Under the pieces are notes generated by a model, which saw only the letters and a list, made by a program, of their open reading frames with translations, did not search any database and had not been told where the DNA came from. From the NCBI RefSeq assembly GCF_947502395.1, contig NZ_CANMZM010000002.1, positions 806,001 to 870,000 on the forward strand: a stretch of DNA of 64,000 bases. The letters are read 5' to 3'. Of the stretch, positions 17,435 to 25,913 are shown piece by piece. The translations under genes were made by a program, and so were the position numbers. Numbering within the stretch: position 1 is the first letter of the stretch; every line of letters starts with the position of its first letter. The DNA is from an uncultured Erythrobacter sp. (GTDB lineage Bacteria; Pseudomonadota; Alphaproteobacteria; Sphingomonadales; Sphingomonadaceae).

Positions 17435-18334
17435 ATGAAGACAGGCGTTCACAGAAATTTAACCAATCGATTCAGAGGCCTAATTGCTGCCGCTATTGGG
17501 GGTTTAACGCTGCTGATCGGCAGCTCGCCCGCGCTATCGCAAGGCCCTGTCCCGGAATTGGGCACTGCTGCTGATCGGGCAACTTACGTCGATCTTGTCG
17601 ATCTCGCGGAGCGAAGCGACATGGTTATCCGTGCAGAGATTCGCCGCCAAGTCACAGTCGAGCCCGAGCGTGCGCCGGGGCTCGAGCCCGGATTTGCCCG
17701 GCTTTACATAGAGGCGCGCACTCTGGCGCTTATTGCCGGATCTTCGGCTGTCGGCGAATCACTGGTCTTTCTGGTCGACGTGCCGCTCAATGAGAAGGGC
17801 AAGCCGGACAAGTATAAGAAGCGCCAAGTGCTACTGTTTGCGGATCAGGTTCCCGGACGGCGCGGTTCGATCCGTCTGACGGGTAAGCAGGCCATGCTCG
17901 ACTACACGCCAGAGTTTGAGGTGCGCCTGCGTCCAATACTTACAGACCTGGCGAGCGCCGATGTTCCTCCTCTTGTTACGGGAATTGGGGATGCGCTTGC
18001 GGTGCAGGGCACGCTTGCAGGCGAATCGGAAACGCAGATATTTGTTCGAACTGAAGATCGTTCGCCGGTGTCGATTACCGTGTTGAGGCGTCCAGGACAG
18101 CCCGCCGCCTGGGGTGTTTCCTGGGGTGAGATTATCGATTCGGCCGCGAGTGCGCCTTCGCCGGGCACTTTGCGTTGGTATCGCCTTGCCTGCTCGCTCC
18201 CCGAACGTCTGCCATCGAGCGCCAATCTTGCACGCGACCCGCAAGCTCGGCGCTTGGCGGAGGCGGATTACCGCTTTGTCATCGAGAAACTTGGTCCATG
18301 CACGCGGGAAATTACTGAGGCAGATGAGGTATAA
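17435..18334 (+). CDS. Exported protein of unknown function
   Basis: A 299-residue protein I do not recognise. Residues 1-36 form a signal peptide with a basic start (MKTGVHRNLTNRFR), a hydrophobic core and a likely cleavage after SSPALSQ. The mature part begins with ERSDMVIRAEIRRQVTVEPER and looks like a beta-rich soluble domain. Two cysteines near the C-terminus (ACSLPERLPSS and LGPCTREI) could pair. There are no membrane segments after the signal. It stands alone between the tonB promoter region and hom. Confidence 0.65.
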   Translation: MKTGVHRNLTNRFRGLIAAAIGGLTLLIGSSPALSQGPVPELGTAADRATYVDLVDLAERSDMVIRAEIRRQVTVEPERAPGLEPGFARLYIEARTLALIAGSSAVGESLVFLVDVPLNEKGKPDKYKKRQVLLFADQVPGRRGSIRLTGKQAMLDYTPEFEVRLRPILTDLASADVPPLVTGIGDALAVQGTLAGESETQIFVRTEDRSPVSITVLRRPGQPAAWGVSWGEIIDSAASAPSPGTLRWYRLACSLPERLPSSANLARDPQARRLAEADYRFVIEKLGPCTREITEADEV

Positions 18335-18419
18335 GCGCCCATTCCCTGCTTGACGTGAGGATGCGGGGTCTTAAGCGGAGCGCTTCTTTCCGCAATCCTG
18401 CAACCGGAGCGCTCCTCTC

Positions 18420-19745
18420 TTGAGTACCAACTCGTCGACAACCGCACCCCTTCGCATCGGTATTGCCGGCCTTGGCACTGTGGGCGTTGGGGTCATCCGC
18501 CTGCTTGAGACCAATCACGGTTTGATTGCCGCTCGCGCAGGCCGCGCGATTGAAGTCACAGCCGTGAGCGCGCGCGAGCGCGGCAAGGACCGCGGTGTCG
18601 ATATCAGCGGCTTCGCCTGGGAAGACGATATGACCGCTCTCGCATCACGCGAGGATGTGGACGTTGTGGTGGAGCTTGTCGGAGGTTCCGATGGTCCGGC
18701 TCTTACTCTGTCGCGCGCCGCATTCGGCGGAGGCAAGGGTCTTGTCACTGCCAACAAAGCGATGATTGCGCACCATGGGCTAGAGCTCGCTAAGGCGGCT
18801 GAAGCAGGCAATCTTTCTCTCAAATTCGAAGCTGCGGTTGCGGGCGGCATTCCGGTGGTCAAAGGTCTTCGCGAAGGCACCAGCGCCAATGAGCTAACGA
18901 AGGTTTATGGCATCCTCAACGGCACCTGCAATTACATCCTCACAACTATGGAGGCGACAGGAGCCGACTTTGGAGAGACCCTGAGTGAGGCGCAGACATT
19001 GGGTTATGCCGAGGCCGATCCGACCTTCGATATCGAAGGGGTTGATGCCGCTCATAAGCTCGCAATCCTCGCCACGATCGGCTTTGGTGTAGAGCTCGAT
19101 TTTGCCAGCGTAAACACCACCGGCATTGTGGCGGTGCGCGCGGCAGATATTGCTCAGGCAGATGCCCTGGGCTTTGTGATCCGCCTGATCGCGGAGGCAG
19201 ATATTCAAAACGATCCCGATGGGCCCAAATTGCTCCAGCGTGTGCGGCCCTGCCTGGTGGCAAAGGATCACCCGCTTGCCCCCGTCGATGGCCCGACCAA
19301 TGCTGTTGTCGCTGAAGGGAATTTTTCAGGCCGCCTGCTGTTCCAGGGCGCGGGTGCTGGTGACGGCCCGACAGCAAGTGCCGTCGTCGCAGACCTGATC
19401 GACATTGCCCGCGGTGAAGTGGGTGCACCTTTCTCAATGCCAGTCGCGCAGCTTGCAGCCCTTGGCCCTGCCGAGCCCGGCGGCCGGACGGAGCGCACCT
19501 ATTTGCGCTTCACCGTCAACGATCGCCCCGGCGTGCTGGCGGAAATCACCGCTGCCATGCGCGATGCCGATGTCTCGATCGAGAGCTTGATCCAACAAGG
19601 ACGCGCTGGTGAAGATAGCGAAGTTCTGGTTGCGATGGTCACCCATGAGGGACCTGAGGCCAATGTAGGCCGTGCCATGAAATTGCTCGAAGGCTCTGAC
19701 AGCCTCACTGGCGACCCGTTGGTGCTGCCCATCTTGCCAAGTTAG
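18420..19745 (+). CDS. hom: Homoserine dehydrogenase
   Basis: A 441-residue NAD(P)-dependent enzyme reducing aspartate semialdehyde to homoserine, for threonine and methionine synthesis. The Rossmann motif GIAGLGTVGVG is at 14-24; NGTCNYIL and EADPTFDIEGVDAAHKL are the catalytic-domain signatures. An ACT regulatory domain occupies about residues 360-440 (FTVNDRPGVLAEITAAMRDA), consistent with threonine feedback. I use the TTG at 18420, with a GGAG site ten bases upstream inside the palindrome GGAGCGCTCC; no ATG fits the N-terminus. The 3' end overlaps a convergent gene by 41 bp. Confidence 0.93.
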   Translation: MSTNSSTTAPLRIGIAGLGTVGVGVIRLLETNHGLIAARAGRAIEVTAVSARERGKDRGVDISGFAWEDDMTALASREDVDVVVELVGGSDGPALTLSRAAFGGGKGLVTANKAMIAHHGLELAKAAEAGNLSLKFEAAVAGGIPVVKGLREGTSANELTKVYGILNGTCNYILTTMEATGADFGETLSEAQTLGYAEADPTFDIEGVDAAHKLAILATIGFGVELDFASVNTTGIVAVRAADIAQADALGFVIRLIAEADIQNDPDGPKLLQRVRPCLVAKDHPLAPVDGPTNAVVAEGNFSGRLLFQGAGAGDGPTASAVVADLIDIARGEVGAPFSMPVAQLAALGPAEPGGRTERTYLRFTVNDRPGVLAEITAAMRDADVSIESLIQQGRAGEDSEVLVAMVTHEGPEANVGRAMKLLEGSDSLTGDPLVLPILPS

Positions 19746-20259
19746 GCATTGCCTCAGGGGCGATATCTATCGCTGGCAGACCTTCAGCAACGCGATCAGC
19801 GTCTGATCCCTCCGGCGACTCGGGCAATGCTTCAATGTCGATGATGCGCAATGGGGGCGGCGGGCCACCGAATTCGGCCGTGAAGGTGATTCCGACCATT
19901 GCAGGCGTTGGGTCTGAATAAAGCTCAGGGGCTGTAATGCCCTCGCTCCGTTCGGCGTAGCGCCGCTGAAAACCTTGCTGGTCCCAAAGCCCATCTGTAG
20001 TTTTGCCCAGGGATCGGCACACCACAATCTCACCGGTAATTCGAGCGGCGTCTGCCTCGTCGGCGCAGCGTTCGTGTGCAAGCGTATCAGGCTCTTGCGC
20101 CTCATCCCGATCCAGAATGTCTATTATCAACCGCCCTTCGTCAGACTCCTTCGCTATGGCTGGAACTTGGGCGGCGGCGAGGGACCCAACCACCGTTAGG
20201 CCAAAGAAAGCTCGTGAGCTGCCTTGCAACACCCTATTGACCTGGAAGGTCTGGTGCAT
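19705..20259 (-). CDS. Exported protein of unknown function, tandem paralogue 2
   Basis: A 184-residue predicted exported protein: hydrophobic signal at ~15-32, cleavage probably near PAIA. Its core (AARITGEIVVCRSLGKTTDG, then QQGFQRRYAERSEG) and the distal IDIEALPESPEGSDADR match the neighbouring gene at 20234-20866, so the two are tandem duplicates. Two cysteines precede and sit inside the core (HERCADEAD, VVCRSL). The start overlaps the upstream paralogue by 26 bp. The ribosome site is weak, so translation may depend on the gene ahead. Function unknown. Confidence 0.6.
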   Translation of the reverse strand: MHQTFQVNRVLQGSSRAFFGLTVVGSLAAAQVPAIAKESDEGRLIIDILDRDEAQEPDTLAHERCADEADAARITGEIVVCRSLGKTTDGLWDQQGFQRRYAERSEGITAPELYSDPTPAMVGITFTAEFGGPPPPLRIIDIEALPESPEGSDADRVAEGLPAIDIAPEAMPNLARWAAPTGRQ

Positions 20260-20866
20260 CCAGGCCCGCGGCGCGTCGCCGCCGCTGGATTTCTTCAGGG
20301 CTCAAATTTTCGTCCCGGCCAAGCGGCGGGAGCCCCCGTGCAATCCGATCTGCATCGGAGCCTTCGGGTGCTTCGGGCAGGGCCTCAACATCGATCAGCA
20401 GCGCCGCTTCGGGAGGACAAGGCGGGATAAGACAAAGCCCGCCAACGGTGGCCGGCCCCCGAAAAATCCCTTCACCCGCCACATCAACGGGCTGCTCGCC
20501 TTGGGTGCGCTGAGCCAGCCTGCGCTCATAGTCTTCTTTGTTCCACGACCCGTCGGTCCCCTCGCCAAGCTGACGGCACACCACAATTTCATTGGCAATA
20601 CGCCCTGCATCCGCCTCTTCTTCACAGTCTTGTTCGAGCAGTTGGTCTGATTCGCTTTTCGGCACGGTAATCATCAAATCGAGCACGCGGCGACGCGGCG
20701 GTGGTGTTGTGGAAGCCGGCGGTGTATTTCCCTCAGTCTCAACACTTTCCGCCGCAACACCATTGTCATCCTGCGCCGCCAAAGGTGTGGCTAGAGCGGC
20801 AAGACATAAACCCAGGCCAATCGTGCTTGAGCGATGCCAAAAACCGACTTCTGGTGAGTTATGCAT
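20234..20866 (-). CDS. Exported protein of unknown function, tandem paralogue 1
   Basis: A 210-residue predicted exported protein. I start it at the ATG at 20866 (MHNSPEVGFWHRSS), giving a signal peptide that ends near ATPLAAQ; the frame stays open to 21184 but that part lies antisense to glpX. A Pro/Thr/Arg linker (PPASTTPPPRRR) is followed by AGRIANEIVVCRQLGEGTDG and DVEALPEAPEGSDADRIARG, shared with the next gene. Cysteines are in LEQDCEEEAD and in GLCLIPPCPP. It diverges from glpX with 94 bp between the starts. Function unknown. Confidence 0.6.
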   Translation of the reverse strand: MHNSPEVGFWHRSSTIGLGLCLAALATPLAAQDDNGVAAESVETEGNTPPASTTPPPRRRVLDLMITVPKSESDQLLEQDCEEEADAGRIANEIVVCRQLGEGTDGSWNKEDYERRLAQRTQGEQPVDVAGEGIFRGPATVGGLCLIPPCPPEAALLIDVEALPEAPEGSDADRIARGLPPLGRDENLSPEEIQRRRRAAGLDAPDLPGQ

Positions 20867-20960
20867 AGGAATGCTCGACAAGCCTCTATCCTCATGGCTA
20901 AGCGCTCGGGAAGCAAAAAGGCCCCACACCCTTCTTGGGCGCATAAGGACTGAATTCCTG

Positions 20961-22037
20961 ATGAACACTCCGAATGACAACGCTGCTCTTGGCACAGATA
21001 TATTGGCCGCAAAAGAGGGAGCCAACAATCCCGGGGACGAAAACGCGATTGACCGCGTGCTTGTGCTTGAGATGGTGCGCGTGACCGAAGCGGCTGCAGT
21101 TGCTGCTGCGCAATTGATCGGACGCGGGGATGAGAAAGCGGCGGATGCAGCAGCCGTTGAAGCCATGCGTCGCGCGTTCGACACGCTCTACATGGATGGA
21201 ACCGTGGTAATCGGGGAGGGTGAGCGCGACGAAGCGCCTATGCTTTATATCGGGGAGAAAGTTGGTGGCGCGCCGGGCACCCCTGACAAAAAGGGCGGCC
21301 CCAAGATCGACATCGCATTGGACCCGCTCGAAGGAACCACCATCACTGCAAAAGCAGGCCCCAATGCGCTCGCCGTTTTAGCAGCGTCTGAAGAGGGCGG
21401 ACTTCTCAACGCGCCTGACGTTTACATGGACAAGCTTGCCGTGGGTCCGGGCCTTCCAGCCGATGTGATCGACCTTGCCAAAACACCTACGCAGAACGTC
21501 GAGGCTGTCGCAGCAGCCAAGGGCGTAAAGCCATCAGAGATCAATGTCTGCGTCCTCGACCGCCCGCGCCATGCTGACCTTATTGCGGAGCTGCGCGCGA
21601 TTGGATGCGGGGTGCACCTTATTGGCGATGGCGATGTGGCGGGCGTGATCGCGGTGACCGATCAGGACACCACCATCGACATCTATATGGGCCAAGGCGG
21701 CGCGCCCGAAGGTGTGCTGGCAGCCGCCGCGCTGCGCTGCGTCGGGGGCCAGTTCAACGGACGGCTGGTGTTCCGCAATGACGATGAAAAGGCGCGCGCC
21801 AAGAAATGGGGCATCACCGACCTCAATAAGATCTACAAGCTGGAAGAGCTTGCGAAATCGGACTGCATCTTTGCTGCGACCGGCGTGACCGACGGCTCAC
21901 TTCTCGAAGGTGTGAAGAAGCGCAAGAAATCAACCGGCGCGACCATTATGACCACAGACAGCGTGGTCATGCGCGCAAGCTCTGGCACGGTCCGCTGGAT
22001 CAGAGGCGAGCACAGGATAGCGCCGCATCGGGGGTGA
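20961..22037 (+). CDS. glpX: Class II fructose-1,6-bisphosphatase GlpX
   Basis: A 358-residue metal-dependent phosphatase that makes fructose 6-phosphate in gluconeogenesis and the Calvin-type sugar phosphate pathways. GEGERDEAPML (85-95) and DPLEGTT (121-127) are the metal and substrate motifs of the GlpX branch; MGQGGAPEGVLAAAALRC is a further signature. The start ATG at 20961 follows an AAGGA site; the upstream open frame is antisense to the neighbouring gene and is rejected. The next gene begins three bases after its stop. Confidence 0.94.
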   Translation: MNTPNDNAALGTDILAAKEGANNPGDENAIDRVLVLEMVRVTEAAAVAAAQLIGRGDEKAADAAAVEAMRRAFDTLYMDGTVVIGEGERDEAPMLYIGEKVGGAPGTPDKKGGPKIDIALDPLEGTTITAKAGPNALAVLAASEEGGLLNAPDVYMDKLAVGPGLPADVIDLAKTPTQNVEAVAAAKGVKPSEINVCVLDRPRHADLIAELRAIGCGVHLIGDGDVAGVIAVTDQDTTIDIYMGQGGAPEGVLAAAALRCVGGQFNGRLVFRNDDEKARAKKWGITDLNKIYKLEELAKSDCIFAATGVTDGSLLEGVKKRKKSTGATIMTTDSVVMRASSGTVRWIRGEHRIAPHRG

Positions 22038-22040
22038 TTC

Positions 22041-22562
22041 GTGACCGAAGACTTCGAAGCAATGCTCACCGGCGGCCACCCGAATTCACTCGGCCGCACG
22101 ATCGAGGTGGTCGAGACGGTCTTCGCCAGTCCAGAACGCTTCGACGAACTCTACCTTTGCTACCGCAGTCAAGACGAAGTCGTACGCCTTCGTGTCTCCA
22201 ACGCCATGCGCCGGGTAGAGGCCGAGCGGCACGACTTGCTAGTGCCCTATATCGATCGGTTCATCGAAGAGATCGGCGTTCTCGATCAACCTTCGGCGCA
22301 ATGGACGCTTGCCAAACTGTTTGAAGCTCTGCGGCCCGATATGACACCCGCGCAAGAAGCCGGCGCATTGGCCATCATGCGGCGAAATCTTGCCGAGCAT
22401 GATGACTGGATCGCGCTGAACAACACGATGGAGGCACTGTCCAATTGGTCGAAGAATGACGCGGACCTTCGCGCATGGCTGGTCCCGCATCTGGAGCGCC
22501 TTGCCAATGACAGCCGCAAATCGGTCTCCGGTCGCGCCAGGAAGCTGATCGCGAAGATATAG
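22041..22562 (+). CDS. HEAT/ARM-like helical protein of unknown function
   Basis: A 173-residue, probably all-helical cytoplasmic protein. Repeating helical pairs such as EVVRLRVSNAMRRVEAE, PSAQWTLAKLFEAL, DWIALNNTMEALSNWS and KSVSGRARKLIAKI resemble HEAT or DNA-alkylation-type repeats, which usually bind proteins or nucleic acid. No enzyme motif is visible. The GTG start is three bases after the glpX stop, so it is probably co-transcribed with glpX. Confidence 0.65.
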   Translation: MTEDFEAMLTGGHPNSLGRTIEVVETVFASPERFDELYLCYRSQDEVVRLRVSNAMRRVEAERHDLLVPYIDRFIEEIGVLDQPSAQWTLAKLFEALRPDMTPAQEAGALAIMRRNLAEHDDWIALNNTMEALSNWSKNDADLRAWLVPHLERLANDSRKSVSGRARKLIAKI

Positions 22563-22650
22563 ACGTGCGCCTTCGAGGCGGTGCACATGGTCTCTAAAGG
22601 GTTGGCAGGGCGGACAGAACCGGGCATTTCTCGACCGGAGGAGAGCCCCT

Positions 22651-23484
22651 ATGCCTTTGTTTTCCAGCCTCATGGTTCTGGCTGCGAGCACCACGCTTGA
22701 GCCGCCGAGCCCGCCAGAAAGCCTGCCTGAAACCTTGGGCGAAGGCACTGTCTCGCTTCCCGATCGCTACGAATATTGCTCCAGCTTCACGCGCGACCGA
22801 AGCACGCTCTACATCGGGATTGAGCATGGGAACTGGCAGTCGATTGAGGCCTATGATTGGAATGGCAAGGGCTGGACCAATCGCCGCCACATCGTCGGCA
22901 GCCCCGATTTCAACGCGCATGACCCCTATCTCTCGGCTGACGAACAAAGGCTCTATTTCATCACAGCAAATCGGGGCAGCGCAGACATAGCATACCTTCC
23001 GCGCCAAGAGGATGGATCTTGGGGGGAACCCAAATATCTGGGCGATGAAGTCAATGGCGAGGCCAATGACTATTATTCCTCATTCACCGCAGGAGGAGAT
23101 CTCTACTTCTCCTCCAATCGAGCGGGCGAAAACTACGATATCTATGTCGCCCGCGCCGGAGAGGCCCCTCAACGCCTCAACTCCCCGGTCAACACAGAAG
23201 CTTATGAGGGCGACCCCTATATCGACCCCGATGGTCGATACCTCATCTTCGCCTCGACCCGCAGGCGAGGGCTTGGGCGCGGTGACCTTTATCTGAGCTT
23301 GCCCAATGGGGAAGGTGGCTGGTCCATGCCCATCGCCTTTGACGAGCGCGTCAACACAAGCGGTCATGAGCTGTGCCCATTGGTGTCGCTCGATGGGAGC
23401 GCGTTCATGTTCACCAGCGATCAGGAAATCCGTTGGGTCTCGACCGCGCTCATCGAGGAAATGATTGCTGAGCATTCGCAGTAG
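22651..23484 (+). CDS. PD40/TolB-like beta-propeller protein
   Basis: A 277-residue protein with at least three PD40 (WD40-like) repeats: AHDPYLSADEQRLYFIT, DYYSSFTAGGDLYFSSNR and EGDPYIDPDGRYLIFAST. These blades form the propeller seen in TolB and in the OmpA-linked PD40 proteins. The first ~18 residues are hydrophobic, so export is likely though the signal peptide is weak. A GGAGGAGAG site precedes the ATG. The partner or ligand is unknown. Confidence 0.75.
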   Translation: MPLFSSLMVLAASTTLEPPSPPESLPETLGEGTVSLPDRYEYCSSFTRDRSTLYIGIEHGNWQSIEAYDWNGKGWTNRRHIVGSPDFNAHDPYLSADEQRLYFITANRGSADIAYLPRQEDGSWGEPKYLGDEVNGEANDYYSSFTAGGDLYFSSNRAGENYDIYVARAGEAPQRLNSPVNTEAYEGDPYIDPDGRYLIFASTRRRGLGRGDLYLSLPNGEGGWSMPIAFDERVNTSGHELCPLVSLDGSAFMFTSDQEIRWVSTALIEEMIAEHSQ

Positions 23485-23568
23485 TTCGTCCAACTGCTCA
23501 GCGCGCGTTCATGACAGAGCTCCAATGACTACAAGCTCGACCTGACATTGGCTCAACTGGACCGAAGA

Positions 23569-24240
23569 ATGATCGTGGCCCGCCCCATCCTCGCATTGCT
23601 GCTTCTTGTGCAGGCGAGCGCAACCGGCGCAGAGGCTGCCGAAATGCTTCCCGAGCTGCCAATTGAGGAGCAATTGGCCCAGTTGGTTGAGCACGACGCG
23701 CCGCTCCTGTCAGCTGTCGAGGGCTCTCCAGACTGCGAGATTGGATGCATCCTCCCGAGCGAAGCGGCAAAGCTCGCCTTCGATGCTGGCGAGGGTGAGG
23801 CCAGAGCAGGGAGATTCCTTCTCGACATCAATGGTGGTGGGCAAAGTATCAGCGGATCGCTCGAGCAGCTGTTCTTCGTGAGCTCGCGCCAGGACTACGC
23901 CCGTTTCGGCACTCTCACCATCGCGATTGCGCCCGACGCGCTTTTCAACCTTCTTCGCCGGGCTCGTGTGTGTAAAGCGCGTGATTTCACTCCTGGTCGG
24001 ATCAACGTGAAGGGGTGTAGGCAGGACGCGAATTTCGACCTCAATATGTTCACCATGATCCAGCGGCTTGGCGGTAGGCGAATTGCGGTCGATGGCGAGG
24101 CCAAGCTGCAATGGATCGATGCTCGCACTGGGCTCCCGCGACCTGAGGCCAACAAACGCGGAGAGCATGAGGCGGGATATTATCAAGTCTGGGTACGAGT
24201 TGATGACGCGGATCAGGTGATCTTCGTATACGATGAGTAA
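23569..24240 (+). CDS. Exported protein of unknown function
   Basis: A 223-residue predicted exported protein with signal peptide MIVARPILALLLLVQASATG and cleavage near AEAA. I chose the ATG at 23569 over the TTG at 23548 because it puts the basic residue right before the hydrophobic core. The mature protein has six cysteines in CEIGC, RRARVCKARD and VKGCRQD-type contexts, suggesting disulfides, and ends QVWVRVDDADQVIFVYDE. No family is recognised. About 84 bp separate it from the preceding propeller gene. Confidence 0.6.
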   Translation: MIVARPILALLLLVQASATGAEAAEMLPELPIEEQLAQLVEHDAPLLSAVEGSPDCEIGCILPSEAAKLAFDAGEGEARAGRFLLDINGGGQSISGSLEQLFFVSSRQDYARFGTLTIAIAPDALFNLLRRARVCKARDFTPGRINVKGCRQDANFDLNMFTMIQRLGGRRIAVDGEAKLQWIDARTGLPRPEANKRGEHEAGYYQVWVRVDDADQVIFVYDE

Positions 24241-24380
24241 TCTGCACGAAAATTCGTGTCCAAGAATGGCGTTTTCGCCGCACTTCACACGCGATTGACG
24301 ACAAGCCTTCATCCGCATGTTGCAATTCAATGACGCTGCATTAGGCGGGTCAAAAGCACAAGATACGGGGATTCGCATAC

Positions 24381-25316
24381 ATGAAGATCATGTCCGGCAA
24401 TTCGAACCTGCCGCTCGCCCGGGCCATCGCGGCCTATCTCGAAATCCCTTTGACCGATGCGAGCGTGCGCCGCTTTGCCGACGAAGAGATCTTTGTCGAG
24501 ATTCATGAGAATGTGCGCGGGCAGGATATGTTTCTGGTCCAGCCGACCGGCTATCCGGCGAACGACAACCTTATGGAACTGCTCATCTGTATCGATGCGC
24601 TGCGCCGTGCGTCGGCTAAGCGGATCACGGCGGTCGTCCCGTACTTCGGCTATGCACGTCAGGACCGGAAGCCGGGTCCCCGCACCCCGATTTCGGCCAA
24701 GCTGGTCGCCAACCTCATCACCGAGGCGGGTGCAGACCGCGTGCTTGCAGTGGATTTGCACGCAGGACAGATTCAGGGATTCTTCGATATCCCGACCGAC
24801 AACCTGTATGCTGCGCCCGTTATGGCTGCGGATATTCAGGCGCGATACGGCGACCGAAATCTGATGGTCGTCTCGCCCGATGTTGGCGGCGTGGTGCGCG
24901 CAAGGGCTCTTGCCAAGCGCCTCGACAATGCGCCTCTCGCCATTGTCGACAAACGCCGTGATCGTCCTGGAGAATCCGAGGTCATGAACATCATCGGTGA
25001 TGTCTCTGGCCGGCACTGCATCCTGATTGATGATATTGTCGATTCAGGCGGCACGCTTTGCAACGCTGCCGAGGCGCTGCTGGAGAACGGTGCCAAATCA
25101 GTCGCTGCCTACATCACCCACGGAGTGCTCTCAGGCGGGGCAGTGGCGCGTATCGATGGCTCGAAGCTCAAGGAGCTGGTTATCTCCGATTCAATCCAGC
25201 TGACTGAAGCTGCGGAGGCCTGCGCCAAGATCCGCGCGCTGCCTATCGCCCCGTTAGTGGGTGAAGCGATCCGCCGGATTGCTGATGAAAGCTCGGTGTC
25301 GAGTCTGTTTGATTGA
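24381..25316 (+). CDS. prs: Ribose-phosphate pyrophosphokinase
   Basis: A 311-residue PRPP synthetase, transferring pyrophosphate from ATP to ribose 5-phosphate for purine, pyrimidine, histidine and NAD synthesis. The ATP-binding segment [17 protein letters not shown] (91-107), the catalytic [15 protein letters not shown] and the PRPP loop DDIVDSGGT (217-225) are all present. Repeat element A begins within about 15 bases of its stop and contains a hairpin that may terminate it. Confidence 0.96.
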   Translation: MKIMSGNSNLPLARAIAAYLEIPLTDASVRRFADEEIFVEIHENVRGQDMFLVQPTGYPANDNLMELLICIDALRRASAKRITAVVPYFGYARQDRKPGPRTPISAKLVANLITEAGADRVLAVDLHAGQIQGFFDIPTDNLYAAPVMAADIQARYGDRNLMVVSPDVGGVVRARALAKRLDNAPLAIVDKRRDRPGESEVMNIIGDVSGRHCILIDDIVDSGGTLCNAAEALLENGAKSVAAYITHGVLSGGAVARIDGSKLKELVISDSIQLTEAAEACAKIRALPIAPLVGEAIRRIADESSVSSLFD

Positions 25317-25327
25317 GGCTTTGTTTT

Positions 25328-25422
25328 GCGTATCCGCATCCGCGGGTGCGTCCTCGCTAGACGGCAGGCAAGCTGCCCGCGCTGCGGGCGGGCGGTCGCC
25401 CTTGCGGCTTGAAAAGCCGTTT
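25328..25422. repeat. Hairpin repeat element, copy A
   Basis: About 95 bp sharing blocks with copy B at 25801-25899: CCGCATCCGCGGG, CGTCCTCGCT, GCTGCGGGCGGGC and TTGCCCTTGCGG-type core ending CCGTTT. It contains the hairpin GCCCGC-GCT-GCGGGC (25375-25389) and the hairpin CGGCTT-GAA-AAGCCG (25405-25419). The second hairpin differs from that of copy B by compensatory changes. It lies between prs and a hypothetical gene. Confidence 0.75.
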
Positions 25423-25436
25423 GGCACTGTGGAGGT

Positions 25437-25832
25437 ATGTTCGATCCAGCCGAAGTCCGGGACATCCTCATTGGTGCAGCGCGCGCTGGAAATGCGCTCA
25501 CCTATTCTCAAATGCTCAAAATGCTCGGCTACCGCTTCACGCGGCCCAAGATGCGTGCGCTTTGCACAGTGCTAGACAAGTTGGACGAGGACGGACGGGC
25601 TTCGGGGGAGCCGGGTCTCGCTGTCTTAGTTGTACGCCAATCAGACGGCTTGCCGGGGCAGGGCTGGTTTGTAAGCCGCTCGCATCTTAACGGGGATCTG
25701 CCCGGAGAGTGGCCGCTCGATTGGGAAAGCGCAGAGGCAAAGGCCTATGTGGCGCTGCATCAAGAGCAGGCTTTCGATTATTGGCAGGAGTCTTCGTTTC
25801 CGCACCCGCATCCGCGGGCACGTCCTCGCTAA
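25437..25832 (+). CDS. Hypothetical protein between two repeat copies
   Basis: A 131-residue cytoplasmic protein I cannot assign. The segment NALTYSQMLKMLGYRFTRPKMRALCTVLD looks like a winged-helix DNA-binding fold, and its spacing vaguely recalls the MGMT/ATL C-terminal domain, but the PCHR active-site motif is absent. GLAVLVVRQSDGLPGQGWF follows. The last ~12 residues (FPHPHPRARPR) are encoded inside repeat copy B, so the present stop codon comes from the repeat and the original C-terminus was probably different. The ATG is preceded by GGAGG. Confidence 0.6.
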   Translation: MFDPAEVRDILIGAARAGNALTYSQMLKMLGYRFTRPKMRALCTVLDKLDEDGRASGEPGLAVLVVRQSDGLPGQGWFVSRSHLNGDLPGEWPLDWESAEAKAYVALHQEQAFDYWQESSFPHPHPRARPR

Positions 25833-25899
25833 ATGTCCTTCGCTGCACTGCGGACCCGCTGCGGGCGGGCACTTGCCCTTGCGGTCTTGGAGACCGTTT
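25801..25899. repeat. Hairpin repeat element, copy B
   Basis: About 99 bp related to copy A. The closing hairpin is CGGTCT-TGG-AGACCG (25882-25896) where copy A has CGGCTT-GAA-AAGCCG, so both arms changed together. The 5' part overlaps the end of the preceding reading frame and supplies its stop codon at 25830. The 3' end is 15 bp before the hisN start. Confidence 0.75.
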
Positions 25900-25913
25900 C
25901 GTAACGCGGTTCC

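Noticed and set aside
20592..20960. N-terminal extension of glpX
   Set aside because: It is antisense to the exported paralogue gene; the known family start is near 20961.
20867..21184. N-terminal extension of the exported paralogue on the minus strand
   Set aside because: It is antisense to glpX and would place the signal peptide in mid-protein.
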